Below, one piece after another: positions 43,820 through 52,019 of a DNA stretch of 64,000 nt. The stretch is from RGIG3701 sp030530205 (GTDB lineage: Bacteria; Planctomycetota; Planctomycetia; Pirellulales; Thermoguttaceae): positions 1-64,000 of the forward strand of contig JAUMVK010000004.1 in assembly GCA_030530205.1 (NCBI GenBank). The letters are read 5' to 3'. The stretch's first letter is position 1; each line of letters starts with the position of its first letter. The notes beneath the pieces are model-generated. The model made no database searches, was not told where the DNA came from, and saw only the letters and a program-made list of their open reading frames with translations. The translations under genes and the position numbers were made by a program.

Positions 43820-43825
43820 TTGAGA

Positions 43826-43854
43826 AGTTTACCATTTATTTCACTTTTCGTCAA
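43826..43854 (-). promoter_or_regulatory. nrdJ: sigma70-type promoter of nrdJ
   Basis: On the minus strand TTGACG and TAAACT are separated by 17 bases. Confidence 0.65.
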
Positions 43855-44539
43855 GTAGCCCTCCCCAAATCAGAGAAAATCCGCTAATTTAAGCATATAA
43901 AGATTTTTGGAATTTTAATTGCTTTACTCCGTGCCGAATAAAAGCATTCTTAACTCTTGTAATTTCAATGACTTATAAATTATAATGGACGGGAAAAATG
44001 GGACTAAAAATTTTTGGAAATTTTTTCGACCGGCGTGCCAAAAAAACAAAATAGGTAAAATGTGACGGCAAGGCAAACCCCTCTTCTGATAATAAACTAT
44101 CGAATGGAAATATACTGTCAAAAACCACAACATACAGTTTTCAGAATGTGATTATCTTCAAAAAACCACAATATATGGAAAATTCTCAAAAATCAGAAAA
44201 AGAATACACAAAATTAGAGATACTGAAATAGTCAAAATAAGGCATTCTTCAGCTTGCCGATTTTAACTTTTTGGAGGCTTTTGGGGAGCAAAAAATTTTT
44301 TTCCAGATAGTGAAAATTTTACAGATGAAGGGGCAAAATTCCTCCTCATTTTATGAAAACATAAGTTTTTGAAGGAGATCATGAGGAAGAGAAAGGCTCG
44401 CCAAAAGTGATTGATCCAATGAGCTCAGCCTCGCATTGGCAAAATTGCCAATAATTGCCCGGATGTGGAAATTTTGCCAGTTAAACTTTGCCCGGAAAGA
44501 AAAATTCATTTAATCCTTTAATTTTATTGAGAGATTCTT
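43855..44539. other. AT-rich intergenic stretch without a supported gene
   Basis: About 685 bases. It holds a dyad ATTGGCAAAATTGCCAAT (44435-44452), which may terminate cca, two imperfect repeats of AAAAACCACAA (near 44118 and 44160), and a nine-codon frame (44381-44410, MRKRKARQK) with an exact AAGGAG site but no gene behind it on that strand. I see nothing else. Confidence 0.6.
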
Positions 44540-45868
44540 TCAGAGTTCTTTTTTCAACCACTCAACGCCTGCTTCGTGGGTCTTGAAAGCGCCGTCCAGT
44601 TGAGCTTCCCATGCTTTAGCGAGAATTTTGCCCATTTCAGGCCCAGGCTTGATTCCAAAGGGTTCCAGATCACGCCCCTGAAGAATTCGATCGGGCTGAT
44701 GTTCTGAAATTTCGAGTTTTTCCGCAAGTTGAAGCCATTCATCCCAGTGTGTTTCGGCTTTGGGTTCCTCAAGTCCACGTCCTTCTTCATCAGCGGAAAT
44801 GAGCAAATGCCAGAGTCGGATACTGGATGGAGTAAGAAGAACAGAAAGACGGCGAACGTGGGATTCGTCAAGAGTCCGATGGGCGTGGAAACCGTGCGTG
44901 AGTACCAACGACCGAACCGCCTTCATTACCGCCAGCGGAGCGCGGAGTTTCAGAAGAAATTGTTCCGCGAGCCGTGCGCCTTTTTGAGCGTGTCCCTGTT
45001 CGGGTTTCCCCACATCGTGCAGGAGTGCGGCGAACAGGAGGTGCAAGCGTTCCTCCGGGCTCAATCTGAAACGTTCCGCGAGCCGAGCCGCAGCAATACA
45101 GACGCGGCGCGTGTGTTCCCAAGCGTTTCCTTCAGGATGAATTTCGGGATCCTGTTCTGCCTGAGTCAGGTGATTTAACGTGGGGAAACACGTCAGCCAG
45201 CCTGTTTCACTCAGGAGGTCCAGCCCTTTTTCCGGCCAGCGGCCCTTTAACGCCCATTTTTCCCACTCGGTGTACAGACGTTCCGCGGAAAGTGTCTTGA
45301 ATTCAGACAATACCCGACGGCAAAAGCCGACAGTTCGTGGTTCCATCGTGAAACCGAATCGGGCGGCGAACTGCATCCCGCGCAGAACCCGCAGGGGGTC
45401 CTCGCAGAATGCTTCGGTGGGAGCACGCAGTATCCCGCGCTTCAAATCGCCCAGACCATCGTAGGGATCCACAAAAGAACCGTCGATCCGCATTCCAATC
45501 GCGTTGATCGTAAAATCACGGCGCGCGGCGGCTTCGCGGAATGTCATCGAAGAATCAGGAACCACCTCAAACGCTTTATGCCCGGTTCCGGTTTTACGTT
45601 CCCGGCGGGGAATGGCGAGATCGATTTCCTGATCGACTTTCAGGACGCTGAAACTTTGACCGACCTGATCAATACGAAAATGTGGTTTAAGGGCCTGTGC
45701 AATTTGACCGTAAGACAAACCGTAGATTTCGAGGTCAAAATCCTTGGAAGGGACTCCGAGAACCAGGTCACGAACATAACCTCCAACGAACAGAATATCC
45801 CTGGCTCCAGCTGCAAGAAGAAGCTGATGGATTCTGCGGATTTTCTTGGGGACATTAAGGTCGGACAT
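44540..45868 (-). CDS. cca: CCA-adding tRNA nucleotidyltransferase with HD domain
   Basis: A 442-residue class II nucleotidyltransferase. The head has Gly29-Gly30, Arg33-Asp34 (GGYVRD) and the metal-binding Asp43/Asp45 (DFDLEIYG), then RRDFTINAIGMRIDG and the neck motif EDPLRVLRGMQFAARF. A C-terminal HD domain carries LLHDVGKP, as in the tRNA nucleotidyltransferases with phosphohydrolase activity. It adds or repairs the 3' CCA of tRNAs. It follows moxR by 42 bases on the same strand. A poly(A) polymerase of the same family cannot be excluded. Confidence 0.9.
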   Translation of the reverse strand: MSDLNVPKKIRRIHQLLLAAGARDILFVGGYVRDLVLGVPSKDFDLEIYGLSYGQIAQALKPHFRIDQVGQSFSVLKVDQEIDLAIPRRERKTGTGHKAFEVVPDSSMTFREAAARRDFTINAIGMRIDGSFVDPYDGLGDLKRGILRAPTEAFCEDPLRVLRGMQFAARFGFTMEPRTVGFCRRVLSEFKTLSAERLYTEWEKWALKGRWPEKGLDLLSETGWLTCFPTLNHLTQAEQDPEIHPEGNAWEHTRRVCIAAARLAERFRLSPEERLHLLFAALLHDVGKPEQGHAQKGARLAEQFLLKLRAPLAVMKAVRSLVLTHGFHAHRTLDESHVRRLSVLLTPSSIRLWHLLISADEEGRGLEEPKAETHWDEWLQLAEKLEISEHQPDRILQGRDLEPFGIKPGPEMGKILAKAWEAQLDGAFKTHEAGVEWLKKEL

Positions 45869-45910
45869 AAATTATGAATTCATTTCGCGTTCAGACGGAT
45901 CGGGTATTCT

Positions 45911-46954
45911 TCAAAACTTTGAAACGGGAGGAGTCGGGATCGCACCCACGAGACGTTTTACGATCGCATCGTTTGTCATCCCTTCCGCCTGGGCCTGGAA
46001 ATTCACACTTAACCGATGACGAAGAACCGGAACAGCAATGCGCCGAATGTCGTCGATCGCCACGGCAAACCGGCCGTCCATCGCGGCGATCGCTTTACCA
46101 CCCTGGATGAGGAACTGACCGGCACGGGGACCGGCGCCCCAATCGACCAGATCACGAATAAACGGTGGAGCCGATTCGTCTTTGGGACGGGTCGCGCGGA
46201 TCAGCGTGGTCACATACTTGACGATGTACTGGCTGACCGCCACAGAATTTACCAGCTTTTGAATGTTTGAAATCGCACGGGCAGAGAGGATTTTTTTCAC
46301 CTCGATTTTTTCGGAACGGGTCGTCTGGGAGAGGATTCGTTCCTCTTCTTCCTGCGTCGGGTAGTCGATTTTAATATTGAACATAAACCGGTCGAGCTGC
46401 GCCTCGGGAAGCGGATACGTGCCTTCCTGCTCGATGGGGTTTTGGGTCGCGATCGTGAAAAACGGATCGGGAAGCGTGTACGTATTTTGACCGACTGTTA
46501 CCTCACGTTCCTGCATCGCCTGAAGAAGAGCCGATTGGGTTTTTGGAGGCGTTCGGTTGATTTCGTCCGCAAGGAGAATATTCGCGAAAATAGGCCCCTC
46601 GACAAAGCGGAAATTCCTGCGGCCATTTTCGTCTTCATCGAGAACGTTCGTCCCTGTGATGTCCGAGGGCATAAGGTCTGGTGTGAACTGGATCCGCTTG
46701 AATTTTACGTCCAGAATCCGTGAAAGGGTACTGACCATGAGGGTTTTCGCAAGACCGGGAACTCCTTCAAGAAGGCAGTGCCCACGGGTAAAAATCGCGG
46801 CAAAGAGCTGCTCAATGACATCATCCTGACCGATGATGATTTTTTGCAGTTCTTCCTTCATAAGTTTTTGCTGTTGAGCAAACTCTTGCAGCGCATCGGC
46901 TAAATTGCGGTTTTTAGGGGGAATCGGCGGAACCGGAGGAGGAACGGAAGGCAT
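45911..46954 (-). CDS. MoxR-family AAA+ ATPase
   Basis: A 347-residue chaperone-like ATPase. A Pro-rich start (PPPVPPIPP) precedes the AAA core with Walker A GVPGLAKT (Lys70), Walker B ILLADEINRTPPKTQSALL, sensor-1 ATQNPIEQEGTYPLPEAQLDRF, and a lid domain with AIAAMDGRFAVAIDDIRRIA. MoxR proteins assist in maturing protein complexes, often with DUF58 and von Willebrand proteins, but no such gene follows here; the next gene is cca. It lies 74 bases after the large exported protein. Confidence 0.93.
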   Translation of the reverse strand: MPSVPPPVPPIPPKNRNLADALQEFAQQQKLMKEELQKIIIGQDDVIEQLFAAIFTRGHCLLEGVPGLAKTLMVSTLSRILDVKFKRIQFTPDLMPSDITGTNVLDEDENGRRNFRFVEGPIFANILLADEINRTPPKTQSALLQAMQEREVTVGQNTYTLPDPFFTIATQNPIEQEGTYPLPEAQLDRFMFNIKIDYPTQEEEERILSQTTRSEKIEVKKILSARAISNIQKLVNSVAVSQYIVKYVTTLIRATRPKDESAPPFIRDLVDWGAGPRAGQFLIQGGKAIAAMDGRFAVAIDDIRRIAVPVLRHRLSVNFQAQAEGMTNDAIVKRLVGAIPTPPVSKF

Positions 46955-46960
46955 TATTCC

Positions 46961-46993
46961 AATTATGAATGATGAATTTTGAATTATGAATTA
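46961..46993. repeat. TTATGAATT tract
   Basis: AATTATGAATGATGAATTTT followed by GAATTATGAATT, a second copy of the tract at 12619-12652. Confidence 0.7.
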
Positions 46994-47028
46994 GAAGCGT
47001 GGAGTGTGAATCACACTCCACACTTATT

Positions 47029-49455
47029 TTACTTCGCCAACAGCGTCGGGAGGGCCATAATCAGTTTCTGGAACTGGGCCTTGCTCATTTCGTGGGGAAT
47101 CGTCGTGAACGTGCTGCCGGTTTGTTTCGAGGTGGTATAAATCATCAGGAACGGTGGAAGGTCCGCGGGGATCCCTTCACGGATCCGTTCAGGAATTTCA
47201 ACATCGTACATCTTACTGGCCAAATCCGCAGTTCGAAGGGCTTCTTTGGGAACAAAGATCGAGGCGAAACGTACCTGATGCTGGTAGGGATCGGTAATTG
47301 CCGCGCCAATCGTTTCCCAGCTTGCGCTCCACTCGGCCCTCGGTTTGTCCGGGGAGCGAGGAGGAGTGACATTTCCGAAACTGGGTTCGTATTTTGTCAT
47401 ACGTTCGCGCTCAGCCAGCTCTTCCGGGGTTTGTTCCGGAATCGGAAGCCGGTAGGCGGCCTGCGTCTGTCTCCAGCGGCGCATCGCATCATAGAGAACA
47501 TAGTCATTTCCTGGAACGATCAGTAGGTGGTGCGGGTCCAAAGTCACGATCAGGTTACGTGTCGCGACGAGCGGCGGATCTGCCGGGTCTTCTTTCATAT
47601 CACCCATGATTTGTTCCTGCAAATTGAGGTTTGCTTCCCCCGTGACGAGCTGCTGGATCAACAGCCCAACCAAACCTCCGGGCTGACCTCCGCCTAACTG
47701 AATGGGTGGGGCAGTTCCCTCGTTTTGTTCCTTAATTCTTTTCTTCAGCTGCGTGTACTGAACCAGATCTGAGGAATACAGGTCGTAACCCATGTAATCC
47801 TGAACTTTCATGGCTTCTTTTTTGGCAACGGCTTTTCCAATAAGTCCGCCAATAAGACCGCCAATCATTTCTCCTCGTTGGGCCGCTTCTTCAGGATTGA
47901 CATACCGGCGCGGAGGACGTTGGCGATTCAACTGACGATTGAGACGGCGTTCCGCACTCTGCTGAGCCAAATCTCTCCCAATTTCGCTCATCGTATTGGC
48001 CCCGAACTGGCCGCCTACTTCCTCGGCACGCGGAACCAGCAGTTCTTTAATGAAGGCTTTCGAGTCGTTGACCTCGAGGAAGAAGCACCACCCTTCCGCC
48101 AAACGCCCATTTTGCGGCGGGGTCATCAGTGAAAATTCCACGTGGCGAATACGGTTGAAAGGGGCGTCCAGTTTTTCGGCCGTGAGCGGCGGAATGTCAA
48201 CCTGACCGAATAGCGGAGAAGGCCAGGTGGGAACCACCTTCAAAAAGCTCAGATTGTCCAGCCGGGTTGAAATGAGCGGGACATACGGGTCCAGAATCTT
48301 TTCCGCGAGTGGAGTACCCGGCTTGGGTAGAAATGAAGTACTCAGAACGGTGCTGGAGTCCTGAATCGAAAGGTCGATACGCGCACTTTGAATATTGGCA
48401 TCCATCCAGGAAATGGAATCATTAATGCGGTCAAAGTACTGTTTCGCCAAAGCCATTTGCTCGCTTCCCTCCTGGATCCCCAGCATTTCAGGCGTGAATA
48501 CGGGAGCAAATTCTTCCATTCCGATCCGACCTTCCTGAACGAGGAACCGGATCAAAACGTTCGTCAGCTCAATGCTGAGTGTGGGATCTTTAATGGCGCA
48601 TGGGGTAAACGAGACCGCTCCGCTGAATTTTGGGGCCGCCATGACACTTTTCAGAATTGCCGGATTGGGACCAAAAAGTGCGTAGCCGTGGAAGGGGGCA
48701 ACACAAAGCGTTTCGGAGACCGCGGAAACGGTCCCTTCCGGAACGTCAGACTCGAAAGCGTCCGTATTGACTTCCAGCAAGGCAATGAATTTTTTGTAGT
48801 TTTTCATCGGAACGAACGCGGCCCACTGAAACGTGCCGCCCGCCGGGAAAAGAACGGCTCCGAGCGGATTGTCTGGTGCGACCTGTTTCGCATAGCTTCC
48901 TTTTCCCAAGGTCTTGAAAAGCATCAGGAAGTTCGTTTCCGTGAGTTTTTCCAGACGTTCATTAAAATCCCGAACCGACGACGCCCGAAGGATCACGGCC
49001 GAATTGGCTGGAAGGACCGTTTCAAGCGGAGGAATGTCGATTTTGGACTTTTTGTCGTTTTTTTCAACGGGCTCTTTTTTCAACTCTTTGCCCGATTTCT
49101 GCTTGACTTCCTCAACAGATTTTTCAGGAACATCGGTGTTGGCCGTATCTTCGAGAATGGACTGAGCTTCTGGTTCGGCAGGTGTTTCCGCCTGGGGCTC
49201 ATCTTCGGGGATGGTTTCCTCTTCGGGTGCATCGTTCTGATCCGCCTTGGAATCACTTTCCCCGATTTCGGAGTCAAGCACGTCAAGGTTCAGGTCTTCA
49301 TCTTCGTCAGTGTCCGCCATATCCGCGGCCTGCACGGGGGTTTCCAGCGAAGTGATTGCCAGGTTGCCGGAAACGAGAAAGAGGAACATCACCACGGCAC
49401 TCAAGGTGACCCAAAAATTGGTTTGCGCGAAAAATTTTTTGATGAACGCTTTCAT
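47029..49455 (-). CDS. large envelope protein of unknown function
   Basis: An 808-residue protein with one N-terminal membrane segment (residues 14-36) that may be a cleaved signal (VQA at 43). A very acidic linker runs to about residue 135 (DTDEDEDLNLDVLDSEIGES), then Lys-rich, then two large alpha/beta domains. A Gly-zipper-like stretch GEMIGGLIGGLIGKAVAKKE lies near residue 540, next to an Arg/Gln-rich segment. I recognise no family; the overall build fits exported planctomycete proteins. It may be cotranscribed with moxR and cca. Confidence 0.82.
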   Translation of the reverse strand: MKAFIKKFFAQTNFWVTLSAVVMFLFLVSGNLAITSLETPVQAADMADTDEDEDLNLDVLDSEIGESDSKADQNDAPEEETIPEDEPQAETPAEPEAQSILEDTANTDVPEKSVEEVKQKSGKELKKEPVEKNDKKSKIDIPPLETVLPANSAVILRASSVRDFNERLEKLTETNFLMLFKTLGKGSYAKQVAPDNPLGAVLFPAGGTFQWAAFVPMKNYKKFIALLEVNTDAFESDVPEGTVSAVSETLCVAPFHGYALFGPNPAILKSVMAAPKFSGAVSFTPCAIKDPTLSIELTNVLIRFLVQEGRIGMEEFAPVFTPEMLGIQEGSEQMALAKQYFDRINDSISWMDANIQSARIDLSIQDSSTVLSTSFLPKPGTPLAEKILDPYVPLISTRLDNLSFLKVVPTWPSPLFGQVDIPPLTAEKLDAPFNRIRHVEFSLMTPPQNGRLAEGWCFFLEVNDSKAFIKELLVPRAEEVGGQFGANTMSEIGRDLAQQSAERRLNRQLNRQRPPRRYVNPEEAAQRGEMIGGLIGGLIGKAVAKKEAMKVQDYMGYDLYSSDLVQYTQLKKRIKEQNEGTAPPIQLGGGQPGGLVGLLIQQLVTGEANLNLQEQIMGDMKEDPADPPLVATRNLIVTLDPHHLLIVPGNDYVLYDAMRRWRQTQAAYRLPIPEQTPEELAERERMTKYEPSFGNVTPPRSPDKPRAEWSASWETIGAAITDPYQHQVRFASIFVPKEALRTADLASKMYDVEIPERIREGIPADLPPFLMIYTTSKQTGSTFTTIPHEMSKAQFQKLIMALPTLLAK

Positions 49456-49645
49456 TTCGAGATTCCTTCGACCAAAATCGAGTGAGATTTCGGAATTTTT
49501 TTGTAATTATTTATTTTTTTTCTCTGCCTACACTGGCAAAAAAGAAAAAATCTATTATAATAAATACGATATTTCCCTCTTTTTGTGAAGGGGGTAGTTT
49601 TCGTTTTTTCGAAAAATTTTAAACTTTTTAATACCCGAGCGTACC

Positions 49646-50281
49646 ATGCTGGTTTATTTGCTTTCCTCAAATTCTGCCTTTCTTCGCCAGATTCGTCAGA
49701 TTGTGGAGTCGGTTGGTCTTTCTCTTGTGAGCAGCTGTTCAGCAAACGCCCTTTTGACTTCCTGCTCGCGGGGCACAGGATGTGTTTTGGTTCCAGCCAT
49801 GGAGTTTTCTGTTTTAGAGGTGGAAAAGCTCATTTCAAAACTGCGGGCAACAGGATTCCCACACGCAGTATTGGTCGTGGATACATTCCCCACGGTCGAG
49901 AAAGCTCTGAAATGGTCGAGGATCCCGATTTGCGACTACTTTCAGCTCCAGACCACTCCCGAGTCCCTAAAAACGATTTTCAGGAACGCGAAAAACTGGA
50001 CCCAGAAACACGGAATGCGTGACGTTCTGCAAGCGGCTCTGCTCCAGCGATGGCGTTCACTCGACGATGGGATGAAAGATGTGATGCGGCTATTATATGA
50101 AGGTTTAAACAACCGGGAAATCGCGGAACGTCTTTCGATCAGTTCCCGGACGGTGGAAAGCCGCCGGGCACGCCTCCTTGAAATGTTTGATGTGAAATCC
50201 TTTGCCGAACTGATTCGGGTCGCAACGGACTTTATGGACGGCGACCCGCTGCCAGAGCGGTTTTTTAAAGTGAGGAGTTAG
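49646..50281 (+). CDS. LuxR-type regulator with degenerate receiver
   Basis: A 211-residue protein. Residues 1-115 fold like a response-regulator receiver (MLVYLLSSNSAFLRQIRQIV at the start), but the acidic pair is replaced by Ser-Asn and the phospho-acceptor position reads VLVPAME with no Asp; the conserved Lys is absent too. Residues 139-195 are a FixJ/NarL helix-turn-helix (GLNNREIAERLSISSRTVES). It is probably a phosphorylation-independent regulator. The last residues (VRS) and the stop overlap a GGAGTTAGAAGT repeat. No kinase gene is adjacent. Confidence 0.88.
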   Translation: MLVYLLSSNSAFLRQIRQIVESVGLSLVSSCSANALLTSCSRGTGCVLVPAMEFSVLEVEKLISKLRATGFPHAVLVVDTFPTVEKALKWSRIPICDYFQLQTTPESLKTIFRNAKNWTQKHGMRDVLQAALLQRWRSLDDGMKDVMRLLYEGLNNREIAERLSISSRTVESRRARLLEMFDVKSFAELIRVATDFMDGDPLPERFFKVRS

Positions 50282-50400
50282 AAGTCAGGAGTTGACGCTT
50301 CGCGTAACGTTGGCTTCAGAAAGACTTCAACCCATAAAAGCCAAAGGCTTTTCCAACTCCTAACTCCTAACTTCTCCCAACTCCTAACTCCCAACTCCCC
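50271..50400. repeat. AACTCCTAACT repeat cluster with hairpin
   Basis: The left part GAGGAGTTAGAAGTCAGGAG (50272-50291) is complementary to the tandem CAACTCCTAACT and CTAACTTCTCC units at 50354-50400. Between them AAAAGCCAAAGGCTTTT (50336-50352) is a perfect short hairpin that may terminate the regulator transcript. The cluster reaches into the end of the upstream gene and touches the start of the next (50402). Confidence 0.75.
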
Positions 50401-50401
50401 C

Positions 50402-50914
50402 ATGCGTCTTTTGAAACTTTGGCCAGGTCTCGATTATTTGGTACGTCACGGCTCTTTTCGAGCGTGGCTTGGGGCGATGTTCTACGCATTCTTCGCGATG
50501 GCAGTTTTGTGTGTGACACTGGTTTGGGATGACATTATGCCGGTTCAGTCGCGCAAGGTGCTTTTGATTCTTTTCGGAATTACGTGGCTACTGGGGATTT
50601 TTGTCTCACACCGGTTTGAAAAGGCGTTTCAGGAAAGCCAAAAACAGAGAAAAAAAGACTCCGTGGCAAACGATACGTTACCACTGGCTCAAACGGAATT
50701 TCTGCGTCAGAATTATTACGAGGCTGAAAAACTGCTGCGGGAGAGGCTTTTGAAGTTTCCCGAGGACGTTCCCGCCCGATTCTTTCTTGTTTCTGTTCTT
50801 CGCCGTCAGAAACGGTTGAACGATGCCCGCGAGCAGTTGGCGATCCTGGAACAAAACCCGGCTTTGGAGCTCTGGGCACTCGAGCTGTACAAGGAAAAAG
50901 AACTCCTTCAATAA
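50402..50914 (+). CDS. two-helix membrane protein with TPR
   Basis: A 170-residue protein with membrane segments at about residues 26-43 and 52-70 and a C-terminal pair of tetratricopeptide repeats (EFLRQNYYEAEKLLRERLLK, RFFLVSVLRRQKRLNDAREQ). The ATG at 50402 lies just behind repeat DNA and has no clear ribosome site. It runs to 3 bases before the BtuF-like gene, so they are surely cotranscribed. Function unknown; TPRs suggest protein contacts. Confidence 0.8.
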   Translation: MRLLKLWPGLDYLVRHGSFRAWLGAMFYAFFAMAVLCVTLVWDDIMPVQSRKVLLILFGITWLLGIFVSHRFEKAFQESQKQRKKDSVANDTLPLAQTEFLRQNYYEAEKLLRERLLKFPEDVPARFFLVSVLRRQKRLNDAREQLAILEQNPALELWALELYKEKELLQ

Positions 50915-50916
50915 AA

Positions 50917-51792
50917 ATGAAACGTTTCCTTTTAATTTCGTTCTTTCTTTGGGTTTTGATCGGGTGTGTTCCCCAGAACAAACCGTCGGAGCCAGACGCA
51001 GGACCGCCGCAAAGGGTCGTTTCTCTTTCGCCTGCCATGACGGAAATCATGTACGCGCTCGAATTGGAAGATCGGCTGGTTGGCGTGACGATCCACTGCA
51101 AGTACCCGCCCGAGGCGCAGAGAAAAACTCAGGTCGGGACCGTTTTCAAGCCTAATCTGGAACTTCTGGCCAAACTCAAACCGGACCGGATCCTGATGAA
51201 CACGCACTACGCGGAACTGGAAGCGACATTTCGGCGATTCGGCTGGATACCCGAGCCGATCCATGATGAACGGGTTGAGGATGTTTTTGCAGCAATTCGG
51301 CATCTAGGTCGGCTTTTCCAGGTCGAAGACCGCGCTGAAGAACTGGCCGAAGGCTTGGAACAGAGGCTTGAAAATCTTCGGGAGAGTACGCAGAATGACC
51401 AGAAAATCCGTGTTCTGTTGGTCGTGAGCCGGAATTACACGAGCCCGCGTCTGGAGGACGTTTACGTCACCGGCCACGATGGACTTTGCGAGCCGCTTCT
51501 TGAGGCCGCTGGCGGGGTGAATGCGTACACGGGAAAATCCCCGTTCCCGAAAGTTTCACCTGAGGGGATTTTGAGTATGAACCCGGACGTCATTATGGAA
51601 ATCATACCCGACTCAGTGCGGGCGAACGTTTCGGACGAAGAACTGGACCGGGCGTGGCAGACACTTCCGGGCCTTCGTGCGGTTCAGGATCATAAAATCG
51701 TGCGCTTGACGGAAAGCGACGCAGCGCTGATCCCCGGCCCGTCGATGGTGGATTGGGCGGAAAAAACGGCCAGTCTTTTGAGCCAGTATTAA
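50917..51792 (+). CDS. BtuF-like periplasmic binding lipoprotein
   Basis: A 291-residue class III substrate-binding protein with Cys17 in the lipobox VLIGC. It starts with RVVSLSPAMTEIMYALELEDRLVGV, the hallmark of BtuF/FhuD-type proteins, followed by the long linking helix and GGVNAYTG, SPEGILSMNPDVIMEI. It may bind cobalamin, haem or siderophore; VTIHCKYPP resembles cobalamin-type relatives. No ABC permease or ATPase gene follows. Its presence would fit the B12 need of NrdJ. Confidence 0.85.
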   Translation: MKRFLLISFFLWVLIGCVPQNKPSEPDAGPPQRVVSLSPAMTEIMYALELEDRLVGVTIHCKYPPEAQRKTQVGTVFKPNLELLAKLKPDRILMNTHYAELEATFRRFGWIPEPIHDERVEDVFAAIRHLGRLFQVEDRAEELAEGLEQRLENLRESTQNDQKIRVLLVVSRNYTSPRLEDVYVTGHDGLCEPLLEAAGGVNAYTGKSPFPKVSPEGILSMNPDVIMEIIPDSVRANVSDEELDRAWQTLPGLRAVQDHKIVRLTESDAALIPGPSMVDWAEKTASLLSQY

Positions 51793-51813
51793 TACGGAGG
51801 CGCCTTTAGATTC

Positions 51814-51981
51814 GGAGGGCCGGCGTCCTCGCCGGTCAAGTTAAAGATTTTAAATATTACGCAAGAAAAAGTGAATTAAATTTAACGCCTANNNNNNNNN
51901 NTCCTCGCCGGTCAAGTTAATGATTTAATTCCTTCCGCTCTTCACTGGTATTAACTTGACCGGCGAGGACGCCGGCCCTCC
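51814..51981. repeat. GC-rich inverted repeat around an assembly gap
   Basis: GGAGGGCCGGCGTCCTCGCC at 51814-51833, continuing GGTCAAGTTAA, is matched inversely by TTAACTTGACCGGCGAGGAC at 51951-51970 with CCGGCCCTCC behind it. A direct partial copy (TCCTCGCCGGTCAAGTTAA) follows the gap at 51902. Positions 51892-51901 are N, so the true length and order are unknown. Confidence 0.8.
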
Positions 51982-52019
51982 GGATCTGGCGGGGCCTTTC
52001 TCGGTGAAATCTGGGCGCT

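Noticed and set aside
43924..44133. 69-codon minus-strand frame in the AT-rich gap
   Set aside because: No ribosome site, no recognisable features, composition like the surrounding non-coding DNA.
50354..50400. CRISPR array
   Set aside because: The AACTCCTAACT units are short, tandem and without unique spacers of regular length.
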